The notes under the pieces are model-generated. The model was not told the DNA's origin and ran no database searches. It saw only the letters and a program-made list of their open reading frames with translations. From assembly GCA_037013495.1 (NCBI GenBank), contig CM072807.1:2329001-2393000 (forward strand): a stretch of 64,000 nt of DNA. The letters run 5' to 3'. Each line of letters opens with the position of its first letter. The first letter of the stretch is position 1. Shown piece by piece: positions 46,795 through 60,500 of the stretch. Source of the DNA: Hippophae tibetana. Taxonomy: Eukaryota > Streptophyta > Magnoliopsida > Rosales > Elaeagnaceae. Position numbers and translations under genes: made by a program.

Positions 46795-47300
46795 TGTTAT
46801 ATACATTATTAGGACTCTAAAATGTGAAGGGCATTATTGTAAGTTATGGTTCATTTAGTGTATCAGCCAAATACAACATTGAAGCATCTCTAATATTATT
46901 AGATCTCTATCAGTCATATCGGAGAAGGAAGAAATGGCGTAAAGCATCCACACATATCAAATTAAACCATACTTATTTGTCTTACATCATTGGAGTTTCT
47001 ATTGGTTTCATGCACGGAGTATCCATTTAAGATTTGCTTGTTTAGGTTATTTTGTGCTTTAGTTCTTTGAGAGACTTTTGAGCATTGATATTTATATTCT
47101 TTATTTGAATTTTGATAGTGAATTCTTTTTTGTTACCATGTTTGATAGATTATATTTTTTTATATTGAAAAATTAAATTATTTAAATTTTTTTATCATTT
47201 ATTTTTTCATTATTTATTATTTTATTATTATCTATAATTATTTATTTGTGTTGACAAATTTGAACCTATACTTTACTTCCATTAGTATTAATTTATAACG
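46795..47300 (+). repeat. 3' LTR of the copia element
   Basis: Begins TGTTATATACAT immediately after a purine-rich tract (aaagtggagat), the expected polypurine tract. It ends near atttataacg. The ending CG instead of CA is a point difference from the 5' LTR end. Confidence 0.8.
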
Positions 47301-47679
47301 AAAATAAATATAATAATTTGATTTTTTTTTCAATTTGAGAAGAAATTGTTTGTACTATGCATTTATGATTTATAAATTATGAATTTTTTTCCAATATTAT
47401 ACTTATTATCAATTATGATTCTATGATTCTCTAACCTACTAGCATGGTTTAAATTTGAATATCATTCTATAATATTTTTTTATTTAATTAAGAAAAAGGA
47501 CTTAAGTATCCCTTTAAAAAAATCATTTTTTTCATAATTCTAAATTTTGACAAAAATGTCATTAAGAGTAATTTAATTGGTATAAAAGAAATGTATTAAA
47601 AACAAGAGGTTTTTTTTGTTAATTTTTAGAATTTATGATAAATGTGGTGTAAAAATAATAAAAAATGATGTATTAATAA

Positions 47680-48196
47680 TCAAGGATGACAATGTTGACG
47701 ACATTGTTCACATTATTGCGACAATATTTCTTTTTTATACATTCAGATATTGAAACGTAATGTTCGTATCTTTTGGTCAAATTATTACAAAATTATCGAA
47801 AATGTCGCTTAAATATCGTTAAAATATAGCTAAAATATCAATAAATTTTATTTTCATACTGTTGAGATTTATCTATTTATAATAGGTAATACAACTAGAT
47901 AATTTACTTAATTATTTCAAACATTTTAACTACTTATTCTACAATATTTAGCAAAAAAAATATGTATTTTATTATATTATATATTAATTAATTAATATAA
48001 ATTTTTTAAGTATCTAAAAATATATTTATTAAATAAAAATTTAATTTAAAATATAAGTAATTGATTATTTTCATGTTTTATAAAAAAAATCATATTTTTA
48101 ATAAATTTTTTGTAATTTTTTTAAAGTTTTCATCTTAACATGTTCGTAAAAATTATACCTCCATATCTTCATCAACGTTGAAATTTCAAATTTTGC
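47680..48196. mobile_element. unclassified element B, inverted short copy of element A
   Basis: 517 bp matching both ends of element A in opposite orientation, without A's 1.7-kb insert. taataa occurs immediately outside both ends (47674-47679 and 48197-48202), a likely target duplication. It lies 380 bases beyond the copia 3' LTR and about 550 bases upstream of the BARD1 start. Confidence 0.75.
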
Positions 48197-48202
48197 TAAT
48201 AA

Positions 48203-48751
48203 CTATGTCCTAGCTTAATACTTTTAGATTTTGTTCTTAAAAATACCCTTTTTAAAAAATTATATTTCATTAAAAACTAATATGACTAGAAATTGTATGT
48301 ATTTGTTAAAAGGAGCAGTGAATTTTATTCTCATTTGTTACATGTTTCTTATTTTTATATAAATTAATCGTAATCTTTTCAAGAATTAGAGTATTGAATT
48401 ACATTGACCAAATTAGAAATTTTGGGGGCGGGAATTTTTGAAATTAAAAGATACCTAATGGCAGACGTAATCTTCCCTTAGGAGAATAAATCTGAACATG
48501 ATTCTTTATTTGTTAAATTCAAATCAATTTTTTTAATATAAAAATTAAAATATTAATTTTTATTAAATAATTTTAAACCATCACATTTTATGTCCAAATG
48601 GAAGGCATCCGTACGGTACACCAGTTTGTTTGAACTTTTAGAAGAAGAGCCTTAGCTCCCCGTCAAATCGTCCCGCAACGTTGATAAGATTTTCTGGGAA
48701 CAGTTCTAAGTTGTGTGGTTTTATTGAATTGAAACCCAAAAAAAAATAAAA
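48203..48751. promoter_or_regulatory. upstream region of BARD1
   Basis: AT-rich until about 48600, then a more balanced stretch (48600-48750) with pyrimidine-rich leader character just before the ATG at 48752. No defined core promoter element was assigned. Confidence 0.4.
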
Positions 48752-51700
48752 ATGGCGGGCTCAACAAAATACGACCCAATGAACACTAGGCTACTGAACC
48801 CTTGGGTTCTCAATTTTCAGAAACTGGGTCTAGAGCTCAAATGCCTTCTTTGGTTCGTACCCTTTTATTGCCTCATAATGTTTATTTTTTCTTTCAATAA
48901 TTGTTCTCTTATTAGTTTCTTAAAAGGGTCTTTAGCTTGTGTTTTCTGTCTCGTCTCTTTCGCAGCTTAAATTTGTTTAGTCGACCGATATTAATCCCCT
49001 GCAATCACATCTTTTGCAAGTAAGATTTCATTTGTTGTTGATATTCTTGCGTAATTTCTTCTTCATATATTCTGTTAAAAACACTTCATTTTAAATTGTT
49101 TTTTTAAATGAGATTATTGAGTTTTTTGTCAGTTCTTGCTTGCCCGGTTCAACTGAGCTAACCGCAGCATGCCCTGTATGTAAATCCCAATTCGCTGACA
49201 AAGGTTAGATTTTTGTCTCCCTAAGATCTCATTTTTCTGTAGAACAAAACATTGTATGGACACAGATAAAAAGGGGTGAGGGGGACAGGAGTTCCATAGT
49301 TTTGCTTTAGTCCTCTTATTTTCATTTACAGCACTTTAGTTCCTTTATTTTCATTTGTCTCCCTAATCATGATCCTATTTGTCTGTAGAATAAAACATTG
49401 TTTCAACACGGATAAAAAGGGTTAATGGGGACAGGAGGTCCATAGTTTTTACAAAATGAGCGCTTTAGTTTTTTTATTTTCATTTAGAACACTTTAGTTC
49501 CATTATTTTCATTTGTCTCTCTAATCATGATCTTATTTTTCTATAGAACAAAACATTGTTTCGACACGGATAAAAAGGGGTGAGGGGGACGAGGTCCATA
49601 GTTTTTACAAAATGAGCGTTTTAGTCTTGTTATTTTCATTTGGAGCACTTTAGTTCCATTATTTTTAATAGGAGCGTTTTAGTTCTATAATTTTGAAAAA
49701 AATGTCCATTTTAATCCTAAAAGTTCAAAGTTATAGAACTTATGTGCACAATTTTTAAAATTGAATTGCACCATTTTGGGTCTAAAGTGCACCCTTTTAG
49801 GACTAAAGTGTACCATTTATATAAGTCTAATGATCCTAAAAGGGTGGTGGCAGATCTGAGGCCCATGCCATACATGGAAAAGATGGTGACGATCTATAGG
49901 TGCTTGGATGCCTCCATGGGTTCTAGTTTGTTTCATCCTGTTACTTCCGGTATGCATAATATTCCTTCAGGATTTAAGAAACAATTTTTTTCCAACCCTT
50001 TGATATTCAAATATTATTTTTGAGTTTGGTTCTCATGCTCCATATTAAATGCAAATGTTGGGAGGGTTACTGATATTTTTGGCTTGTGGTAATAAACAAG
50101 ATAGTATTCCATTTTCCATAGATAATGTTAGAAAATTTGGATCAAATGGTATAATCACAAATTCTCTCTCTTAAGATCTTTCTTAACAGAATATCAAAGA
50201 ACAGAGAAATGTAAAATACATAACACAAAAATTATAGTGGAAACTTCAAATTAGAAAAAAACTACTTTTGTTGTCAAAAGACAAACAGAGAAAAAATTTA
50301 CTATGTGAAAAATTGTTACAATTACACTCTCATTAATTTTCTCACACATCTAAAACACAAAAGCAATTACAAGTCCAAGAGCAATTTTCCACAAAATTCT
50401 CACTCAAAAACTTATTATACAAGTTTTTTTTTTTAGGATTATTAACAATAAAGAAATGAAGTCATATTTATAGCCTTCAAATTACCATTTCATATGCTAA
50501 ACATTTCTTCATTTACCAAAATTAGGTTACCTAATTTTCTCTTTCTTCATTCAAACAAGGTTATGCATCTCTATCTTTCATGAATCTTTTTCTAAATTAG
50601 ACATTTCCTATTTTGACTAACAAACTCAATATTATTTTTAATCAATCACAACAGATAATTGTTTTGAAGACGGGGTTTGCAAGGAAAAAGGTGTCAGAGG
50701 GGACACTCGAGCAGATATGAAGAGTCAAGAGTTTTGTCCTCAAGGAATGCGTGGATCAGATGAAAGGCATAGTGCTGTTGAAATAGACGTAAACCCAGTG
50801 ATGCAAATGTCTCCAGATGGTTCATTTTGTAATGCCGGATTTTCAGATAACATCAATTTCTATCCATGCAGTGAGCATGTATGGCATTCAACAGTTCTTG
50901 CTATTGATATTGCATTTTTTAAGTTGCAGTAAACATCGGCAATGAGCAATATTACATGTCCTGTGGAGGGAGATGTTGGCAATTTCTTGTATTTATGATT
51001 TTAAGATTTTGTGTTTATTCAATTAAGTATCTTTTAATATATTCTCATTTTGTTTAATTTAGCCATCTATATCATTGTCATATGTACCACAAGGCCATAT
51101 TAAAGCAGTCAAGTTGCACTCGTTATATATTGATTGCTTTAATATGTTTTTTAATTTCAGAGTTCAGAAAATTCATTGGTTAAAAGAACCAGGGGAAATA
51201 ATAGCAGGACAGGGAAGCTCGGGTATGACACTTCTGCCTCAGGGAATGACAAGAGGGACATTAAAAGGCAAAAAAGATTGAACCATAAGCCAGACCAGTT
51301 GGATATGAACAGCAGTGAGCAAGTTTCTTGCTCCGAAAATTTCGCTGCTAATCCTGAGATGGGGCCAGGGCTAAATATACAACCTAGTGTGCAGGCAACT
51401 GGTGTTTCAGATGCCTCATTTGCCAATGAAACCACTTGTGCATTTTGCCAGTCTTCTAAGATTACCAAGGTATGCTCTTTCTCCTTTGTCTTAGTATCAG
51501 TCTGCTTGAAAGGATAACAGTATTAGAATTTTGGAACCTGTTTTGTTGGTATAAATACTTTTCTGCTGATGTCTTTTATTTATTACTGCTGCTTAAATTG
51601 ATATGTCCCAGGCTACAGGGTCAATGTTGCATTATTCTGGAGGGACATTGGTAGTGGGTGATGAGGCCACCCGTTCAAATGTTATACATGTTCACCAAGT

Positions 51701-53964
51701 TTGCTTTGAATGGTATGTCATCTTTGCACTCTAAGTTTGTCACACAAAATTGCTTAATAATGTGCTACTAGATTAGCTTTTGAACTGGAAGCTGTTTCTT
51801 TGTGCTTTGCATTTGTGAAGTGCTGAAGATTCATTTTATCAAATTTGGTTATTTGCCTGTGTAGTGAACTTGTGACACAATTTTTTCTGATTTTGTTTTC
51901 TATTTTAATTGATATTAGAGAAACATATGATTGAACTTGAAAATGCAGGGCACCACAAGTGTTTTTTGAGGGTGATACTGTCAAGAATTTGAAGGAAGAA
52001 GTGGCAAGGGGTGCAAAGATCAAATGTTCCAGGTGTGGGAAGAAAGGGGCAGCTCTGGGATGCTATGTGAATTCATGTCGGAGAAGCTATCATGTTACTT
52101 GTGCATTAGAAATCTCAAAATGTCGTTGTGATACTGTGTGCACCATTTCTTTTACCTTAATATATAATATTTATATGATGCATTAATTTGTTCTGTTTTA
52201 GAATACTTTTTATGTGCTAAGTTTTGCATGATTTCTTGCAGAATGATTTTCTACTGCTCTGTCCTTCACATTCTTCAATCAAATTTCCCAGCGAGAAGTC
52301 TGGTAAACAGATGCCCAAAAAACATGTGGAACCTGCTAAAATGTAAACATGATTATTGTATCATAAAATGTTAAACTGAACTTAATGAACTAATTATGTT
52401 GAATATTTTCTTGAAGGTCTGTAAATTGTGGAGTGTATTTTTACTTCCTCGTTCTTTCTAACACCAATGCAATATGTTCATAGCATACGAAATCTGCAGT
52501 TTAAGATATTGATTCTTTAATAAGATTTTTGTAAATTGTCTGTTTGCAGAAGTTGTATGCCATGCAACAATTGGTTAGCTTCATCAAATGGAGAGAAAGA
52601 GTGGGTATTATGTGGATCTTCATTGTCAAATGAAGAGAAGGTGACTACATAATTTCATTTTCTTTGTTAATTATTTAGTTGTTTCACTGAGAATACATGA
52701 TCTAATTAACTTAGCTCATAATATGATACTCCTTTATGATCTGGTTATGGAAATTCTCTTTAATCTTACAAGAGGTTACTATCTTCTTTTCTGTGTCATT
52801 AACTGTTTTTGCCCTCCACCTTTTTGCCCATTGTACAGATTCTTCTAGTCAACTATGGCAAGATCAGTGGTGCAACTGTGTCCAAGTTCTGGAAACAAAA
52901 CGTTACCCATGTTATTGTAGCCACAGACAAGGAAGGTGCATGCACCCGGACATTAAAGGTTCTTATGGCCATTTTGAACGGCAGATGGGTTGTTAAAATT
53001 GATTGTAAGTTGATATTCAAGGTTTCTTATTCTTTCTAGCAATTGACTGTTTTATGATATTGACTTTTCTTTTGGTTGATAGCCACAAAGTTGAATATGT
53101 ACTCTAGCTATTTGAGGGAGGATGAGTTGGATCCATTTACCATAAAATGGAAAAGAATATTTCCCGTCCATGTCTTTTTAAAGAGATATATCTAATTGGG
53201 TTCTTGCTAAGAATTAAAAGGGAAACTCATTTGACTCTATTGATGCCTATTTGTAGCTGCTTGTATCAAAAATCAACTTTTGTGCTGCTGTCGCTTATTT
53301 TCATTTTTTTATGACATGTATCACAACTGATGTGCAGGGGTAAGAGCATGCATGAAAGCCAAGTGTCATATAGACGAAGAGCCATATGAAGTTAATCTTG
53401 ACAACTATGAAAGTCGTAATGGCCCCAAAGCTGGCAGGCTTAGAGGATTGAGTAACGTAAGTTTCTATGAAGGAAACATAACCTTTTTGGTACCTGCCTT
53501 CTGATAACCTGAACTAATGTTTAACTCATAATAGCTTGGAACTTGTCTGTTTGTTTTCAGATGCAAAATTTTAGGTAACCAAGATTGTTGTCGAATTAAC
53601 TGAGTTCTTATTTTACTTGTAGGCACCAAAGCTCTTAAGTGGCTTGAATTTCTATTTTGCTGGTGATTTTATAGAGGATTACAAGGAAGACCTCAAAGAT
53701 TTGGTTATAGCTGCCGGAGGGACAGTGTCTAAAAGTAGGGAAGAAATAGCTGTTCAAAATGGTAACGAACAGGAAGCCCCAAAGACGTTAGTTGTGTACA
53801 ACATTGATCCACCAGAAGAGTGTTTATTAGAGGAAGGACTTTCAAAGCTTTGGCAAAGAGCTAATGAAGCAAAGGACGTTGCTGATAAAACTGGATCTCA
53901 AGTGATTGGTCATACATGGCTTTTAAATTCAATTGCCTCGCATGAGTTGCAGCCTATCAGTTGA
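48752..53964 (+). CDS. BARD1: BARD1/ROW1: RING, extended PHD and tandem BRCT protein
   Basis: Thirteen exons keep phase: 48752-48852, 48966-49019, 49133-49203, 49854-49949, 50655-50878, 51161-51469, 51612-51712, 51949-52135, 52242-52342, 52550-52640, 52839-53004, 53338-53456 and 53623-53964 (653 residues; Arabidopsis BARD1 is about 714). The RING is complete: C-L-L-C, then PCNHIFCNSC, then CPVC, within residues about 30-75. A zinc-rich extended PHD runs from C-A-F-C through CSRCGKKGAALGC, YHVTC and LLCPSHSS. Two BRCT domains fill the C-terminal 280 residues (GKISGATVSKFW, VVKIDWVRAC, GHTWLLNSI). BARD1 pairs with BRCA1 in DNA repair by recombination; as ROW1 it limits WUSCHEL expression in shoot meristems. 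The opening NPWVLNFQKLGLELKC matches BARD1 better than BRCA1, and the length rules out typical plant BRCA1. The gene looks intact. Confidence 0.92.
49205..49680. repeat. three imperfect tandem copies of a ~150-bp unit in BARD1 intron 3
   Basis: The word agaacaaaacattgt (or agaataaaacattgt) recurs at 49241, 49387 and 49545, periods of 146 and 158. Each copy continues with a cacagataaaaagg- or cacggataaaaagg-type segment, then ggggacagg or gggacgagg, and ccatagttttt. Copies 2 and 3 are more alike than either is to copy 1. Confidence 0.85.
49950..50654. other. BARD1 intron 4
   Basis: A 705-base AT-rich intron between well-supported splice sites. Part of it (about 50128-50300) has the look of an old repeat, starting tgttagaaaatttgg, but no partner copy was found in this window. 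Confidence 0.4.
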
Positions 53965-54514
53965 CCAAGCAAGTAAATGACTTTTTTTTTGTGTGTACTA
54001 AGCACGTAAGCAGTTTTGGCAATCCCTACCGGTGAAAACAACATAAACACTAACATGACATGAACATGGTACCAAATTCATACTTTTGATTAGGATTTCT
54101 AAATTCTAATTACTGGTAACTGGAGGTATGGTTATATAACTAACAATCTCCCAAATGTTTTTTTTATATAAATTTTAATAAACAGAGTAATGAGGTAAAT
54201 TGTAATATTATGGTAGAAAGGCAGGTGTCATAATTCCTATGGGGGAAGAGATTTGGTATTTTCACGTAATTATAAATTCAAATGAACATTGCAATTCATT
54301 TTATACATATAAAAAACATACCATTATTCTACCTCACATACACAGGAAAAATACAACTATAGAAAACTGAAAACTGACTAGAAAATTGTTTATGGAGTCA
54401 CTTTAAGCAGTAAAAGCTTCATCAACCAACTAGAGTACCATCATTGCTACAATATTGCGACCAATTTGATATTAAGAAGCAATGAAGCAACTCATTCTTC
54501 TTCTCAAGGCTTGA
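53965..54514. other. convergent intergenic gap between BARD1 and the NPF gene
   Basis: The 3' ends of both genes meet here across 550 bases. AT-rich, nothing else recognised. Confidence 0.5.
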
Positions 54515-57500
54515 TCATCCCCAGGTAAACCCTTCTATTGCAGAAGCCTTCTCCGACATTGTTTTCATGGTCGAGTCTCTATTAGACTCAGTGACTTCGA
54601 CATTATAAACAAACAGTTTTGCAACTATGAGAAAGAAGAGGAAGTTAAGAAAGCTCAACACAGCCAAGAATGCATAATAGTAATCCAAATGAGACACATT
54701 CAGATTGTCCAAAATCCAACCCTTACGTCCATTTCTTTTCGTGAAATTTGAAACTGTTGTTAGAATAAAACTACTTAGAAAATTCCCAATGCCCAAACTA
54801 CTTGTGAAATACGACGTCCCCAAACTTTTCGTGCCTTCTGGTGCTTGATCATAGAAAAATTCCAACTTTGCAGTTTCGACAAAAGAATCAGCCATACCCA
54901 CCAAAGCAAATTGAGGTAGAAGAATGAATATACTTAGAGGCACAATATCATGTTTGCCTTGAGTGTTGTTTTCTCTTGCTACATGGAGTCTCTTTCTTTC
55001 AACAAAGCAAGCTACGAGCATTATAATGATATGTAGAACAAGGCCAATTCCTAATCTTTGAAGCAATGATATTCCTCTTGGATTTTTAGTATATTTTCTT
55101 GCAATTGGAACGAAACAACGATCATAGACAACGAGGCTTACCAGCATGAAGATTGTGACAAATGCTGCAAGACATGCCGGGGGGATTTCAAAGTTTGGAC
55201 CCATTGTTCTTATCAATGTGGTTCCTTGTTTGATAAACAGTGTGTGCGATTGAGCTAAAATGGTGCTTGGTATAAACGTTGCAAGCAGAATTGGAACCAT
55301 TTTCAGCATTTGCTTGGTTTCTTCAACTTGGGTCACTGGACATAGAATCCATGGTGATGTTGGTCCTGTCTTTACAGCTGCTTTGTCAAGGACTCTGCAG
55401 TGACTTTCAAGTGTTGTTAAACTTTGTTAAGATTTTGTCCAAGTACTGCAGCAACTCTCAAAGTTCTCCATTTCGTTTACTATTTAAACTTTTATTTTTA
55501 TTCAATTTACTACTCTAATTATTATTATTTTTTAATTCAATCTTTTACTTAAATTTCACGATTAATTTAATTTATTACTTTCAAAAACAAAAATTAAAGA
55601 AGTAACATAATTAAAATTATGATTAAGGTAGTAAATTGATTAAAATAGTAAAATTTGAGTAATAAATTGAATTAAATGGCTTAAGGATTTATTGGGTATA
55701 GAGGTTATGATAAAAAAAATTCTTGTTTGTCTTGAAATGCCTTTTTTTTTTTTGGTATTAAAAGCGTTTTTATAGAGTCCAACAAAAAGAAACAAACATT
55801 AAGTTTGACTACCTAATTGAATAAAAAAGCAAAAAAACTTACCTGAATGAAAGGGTATGATCAATTCTGAATTTCCCAGAGTTTGAATATTTTTCCAAAT
55901 TGAGTTCATAAAGCTCTTTTGGGTCATTTGGGACAATCACATTCCACTTCCTTAAAGCAACAACAAGTACATTAGTTATCCTAGTAATAGGACTTCCTGA
56001 AGGCAATTTGTGCCTATAAAATGGAGTACCTACCAAGAACACCAAGACAGAAACAGAAAGCCCAAATGTAGGAAGCCCATATCCAAGAGACCAGCCCACA
56101 TTATCTTGAATGTAAACTAAGAAAGTGTTGGAAAATAAAGTACCAAAGAAGATACTAAACATCCACCAATTGAAAAATGACAACTTTTGGACCCTCTCTT
56201 TGGGTTCAAAATCATCAAACTGATCAGCACCCATTGTTGAAATATTGGTTTTGGTGCCTCCAGTTCCAATTGCAATTGTGTAGAGTGCCGCGTAGAAGAT
56301 ACCAACTTGGAAGGCTGAAGCTGGTTGGCAATTTTCTTCTTTAATTCCATTTCCACATGGTGGTGGTCTTAGTGCTGATAGCGATACTGTTAGGGTCAAT
56401 AAGATCATCCCCTGTTCAGTTTTTTGAGATATTGGATTAGTTTTGAGACATTTTGTGTGAGTGCTTATTTCATGTTCTGTTTAAAACTATTTTACATTTG
56501 GATTTGAAACTGATTTCAATTGAGGGAAATCACTTTTAGTGTTTTTACAATGAAAACTTAATAGAAAATGATAATAAGAATGAAATTCAATAAAAACAAT
56601 ATTATTATTAGTATGTTTGATTAAAAAATAGAATCTAAATAATGATAAATATTAAAGTAAAATTACAAAATAAGAGTTTTTTAGATTTTTAAATAAGAAA
56701 AATTAAAAAATAATAATAAATAATTATACAAATATATTAGAAAAATAAAACATTTCAATATATTCATGAGATTAACAGGATGAAAGAGTATTATTCCTGT
56801 TGTTGTAATGTTTTAAGTTACATTTTATATTAATAATTAAATTAAATATAATAATATTTTAAATAATTTTAATTATTATTTTTATTATTATCAACTAAAC
56901 TTTATTATGTTTCACCGTATTTAAGAAAAATGTTTTAAAATTTTGATATTAATGCTTTTAAGAGTAACGAGTAATAAATAATTTTATTTCTTTTAAAAGC
57001 AAAAAAGCAATTTAAAAAGGTAAATAAATAAAAAGAAGAAATTTAGAAATTTACGCTAGTAGAAAAGGTAAAGAATTCATGAGATGAAAGTTTGGATTAG
57101 GTGTTTGAGTTTATTAATGAGCTAAAAAAAATAATTCTGATAGTCTTTGTTGATTTTAATTCAATTAGGACTAGTCCTAATTTCTACGAAGCATTATTAA
57201 TTTGTGGGTTTTTGTAATCCAACGATGATTCCCAGCTAGAAGAAATTATATAGATTATGCCTTGTGGCTCTCATTTCTTAAGCATAATCAAACACATGTT
57301 TAATTTTACCATGTGTGAATTAATTTTGCCATGCATAGTTAATTCAAAACTTGTTTGTATAAGTTATTTTAGAACTAATTTTTTTTAATTAAAAGTGAAT
57401 CAAAATACTAATAAAAGTGTAGGATGAACTCAAACTTTTGAAAAAATCTATTGAAATTGTTTGTAAAATAAAGACATCAAAACAAATCTATGATATGCTA

Positions 57501-60500
57501 AATAGCCTATAATTGGTGGTATTTAGTACATGTATATGTGTTGTTAATTAGTTGTATTTCATAGATACGAAGAACCATAGATTCTTGATATTGGTGTTGG
57601 TTGACAATAGTATTCCTCTTTAAGATTCATCGATAAACATACGTGATGCATTGGCTTATAGCTTGTCATCATCTTCTTTTATAAACGTTTTTTTACAAGT
57701 GAAGTTGGATGATGATAACTATCTAATTTGAGAGATCGGTTACTCACGTTTGTCATAATATATGGCATTGAAAGGATTATTGATGAATCTTTGTACTCGG
57801 AAGTTTCCTGGCACTTCTATTACTTCTAGTCTTACTTTTGTCAACTGAGCTTGTCTCGATTCAATAGTAAAAGGATGGTTTGATGGTTCAATGTATTTCT
57901 ATGATTGGGTATTTAAGTAGTGGTATGAGTGATCCATAATAAGGGGTTGTTCTTGAAAAGTGTCACTCAATGAATGTGCAATTCAAGATAATATATTTGC
58001 GTGATCAACTTAGAAGTTTAAGAAAGGATAATCTTATAGTTTCACAATATATAATAAACAAATGACTCTTTTTGGTTATCTTGCTTCTAATGGGGAGTCT
58101 ATGAGTGAAAAAGACTTAGTTCATTATGTTATTGAAGAGCTAGAACTTAGATACTTCTCATTTGTGACGAATATGAACATGAGAGAAGTTAAACTCTTTA
58201 TATACTCTGCACGGTCTTCTTGAAGGTTTTGAGAGAAGTTTGATTAAACAAAAAAGAGGTGATCAAGAGAATCTATTTATGGAAAATATGGCTTATGGAA
58301 AATGTTGAAAAATCTTCTCGGAAAAAAGAGAGTCATAACTCTTGCTACAAGAATAATGTTTATAAGTCTAATGATCAAGGTAACTCTCAACATTGGAATT
58401 TAAAAGAATTATGCAATTTTCTAGATCTTAATCAAGTTCAAAAAATGCTTTTAAGAAAAATGCTCCTACTGATATAGTACATAATCTTATTTTATTCTAT
58501 GAGATCTATTTCTTGGTAAGTCCAACCAAACATTCTTGATTGCAAATTGTTTAGAATCTGATCAAGCTAACGTAAATGAGCAATTTTCTTGGATTCTCGA
58601 CACTAATGCAAGTCAACATGTAACAACAAATGAAGATATATTGACTTCTTCAAATCCTTACTTTGGACATAGAGGCATTATTTTAGGTATGAATTTCAAA
58701 TTCCTATTGCTAGTATTGGTAATACAATGTTAAACATTGATAGTAAATGCATGTTAGATCTTAAAGATATTTTCCATACACTAGATGCATCAATTTACTT
58801 TATGTAAATAAGCTTTGTAAGGATAATTAAGTGTAGGTTAAATTTGATTTCTCTGGTTTTTCTGTTAAGGACATTCAAACCAAGGAGATCATACTTTAGG
58901 GTCCTATTGTTCATGGACTCTATAAACTTCAAGCTTTAACTATTATTAAGGATCAAATTGAAGATCGTAATCAGATTATTCCACAAAACTCAAGAATATT
59001 ATGGGTCATCTTTCATTTCCCACAATGAAAAGTACTCTGAAAAAGTTTGTTTCTAGTTCTAGTAGTACTCAGCCTATAAATTTCCATTTTTTATTATATG
59101 TTCGTTAGCTAAAAGTCATAAACTTCCATTCTTTAGTTCTCATGAATGCATTAGTACGATTCTTGGCTTGTTGTTTTTGTATTTATGGACTACACCAATT
59201 GCATCTAATATAAATGTTAGATATTTTCTCTTAATTGTAGATGATTTGCCTCGATTTACTTGGATTTTCTTATTAAATTCCAAGGATCAAACAACCTCTG
59301 TATTTATTCAATTTTAAAACACGGTGGAAAAATAGTTTGGAAAAACTGTTAAATCAATTCAAACTGATGGTAGTATGGAGTTTCAACCTCTTGTAACAAG
59401 CTTGGTAAAGGAGGGTGTAGTGCATTGAATGACTTATCCTATTTATTTGAGCATAATGAAGTGGTTGAGTCACGTCATAACATATTGTGGAAAGAGGTCT
59501 TACTTTACTCTACATATAGCTTATATGCCTATAGAGTTTTGGCCTTTTAAAATGAGTACATCTACCTATATTTTAAAAAGATTGCTTACAAAAGTACTTT
59601 CAGGGATGTCTATTTATGAGTTACTTTTTGATAAGGTTTCAAATTACAATTTGATTAGAGTCTTTGGTTGTTAACACTCTTCCTATGTAAGGGCTTACAA
59701 CAATTATAAGCTTGAACCAAGGTCTACTGAGTGTGCTTCTCTTGGATATGGAATGAATTAAAAAGAGTATATATGTTTTGGTAAATCCATTAGGAAGATT
59801 TTGGTTAATCGACATGTTGTTTTTTATGAAGAGTGTTTTCCATTTTTTGTTTGTTCATATTGTTTGGATAAAACTGAAGGTACATTGTCTGTTACAACCT
59901 CGATTATAGTGCCCAACTTAGTACATGTTGCTACTTTTCTAGCTTTTGAGTGAGCTTATATATCATCTTCTGTTGCTCTATCAAATGGACCTATTATAAG
60001 TTCTCATCAAGATGAAAAATCTGGCTCTTCTCATAAACTTCTCCATTTTTTTGTGTGTTTGACATTATTGATATCATGCTTATTGTAGTAAGAAATTAGT
60101 TTCTTGTGCTAACATAGACTTTTGTTAAGTCTTCATCACTTATATATTTCTCTTTATCTATAAATGAATCTTTACAAGCCTATTTTTCTACACTAGCTAC
60201 CTCTAGTGATATAAACACACACTTAATGACTAAAAGGTCCAAGGTTGATATTTTCAAACCAAAATTGTTAACTACTTCTGTTTCACCAAATGGAATTTTA
60301 TCATAACTAAGGAATTGGAAGAAGGTTGTCGAATTTCCAAAATAGAAATCATTAATGTAAAGGGAAATTGATGCATTACTAGAAAATGAGACTTGGGAGC
60401 TATTTGCCTTGCCTAATGGTCATTCTTCTATTTTTTTGTGAATGGGTGTTTCGAGTTAGACTTTTGTCTAATGGTGCTTTAGACAAATACAATGTCAGGC

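Larger units (their letters stand above)
39959..47300 (+). mobile_element. dead Ty1/copia retrotransposon with nested insertion
   Basis: Two related LTRs (39959-40507 and 46795-47300) bracket remnants in copia order: gag (40700-41200), CCHC knuckle (about 41335-41385), protease/integrase (41460-42640), reverse transcriptase (about 42940-43390 and 45743-45960) and RNase H (46255-46480). The GAG-pre-integrase domain, the integrase segment with FIDDF, the YVDD site and VDSDYVGDL of RNase H are readable, but stops and shifts abound. The reverse transcriptase is split by a 2.3-kb insertion at 43394-45742. It starts 258 bases after the EXO84 stop codon, in the same orientation, so it may affect that gene's 3' end. 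No clear target duplication was found. Confidence 0.85.
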
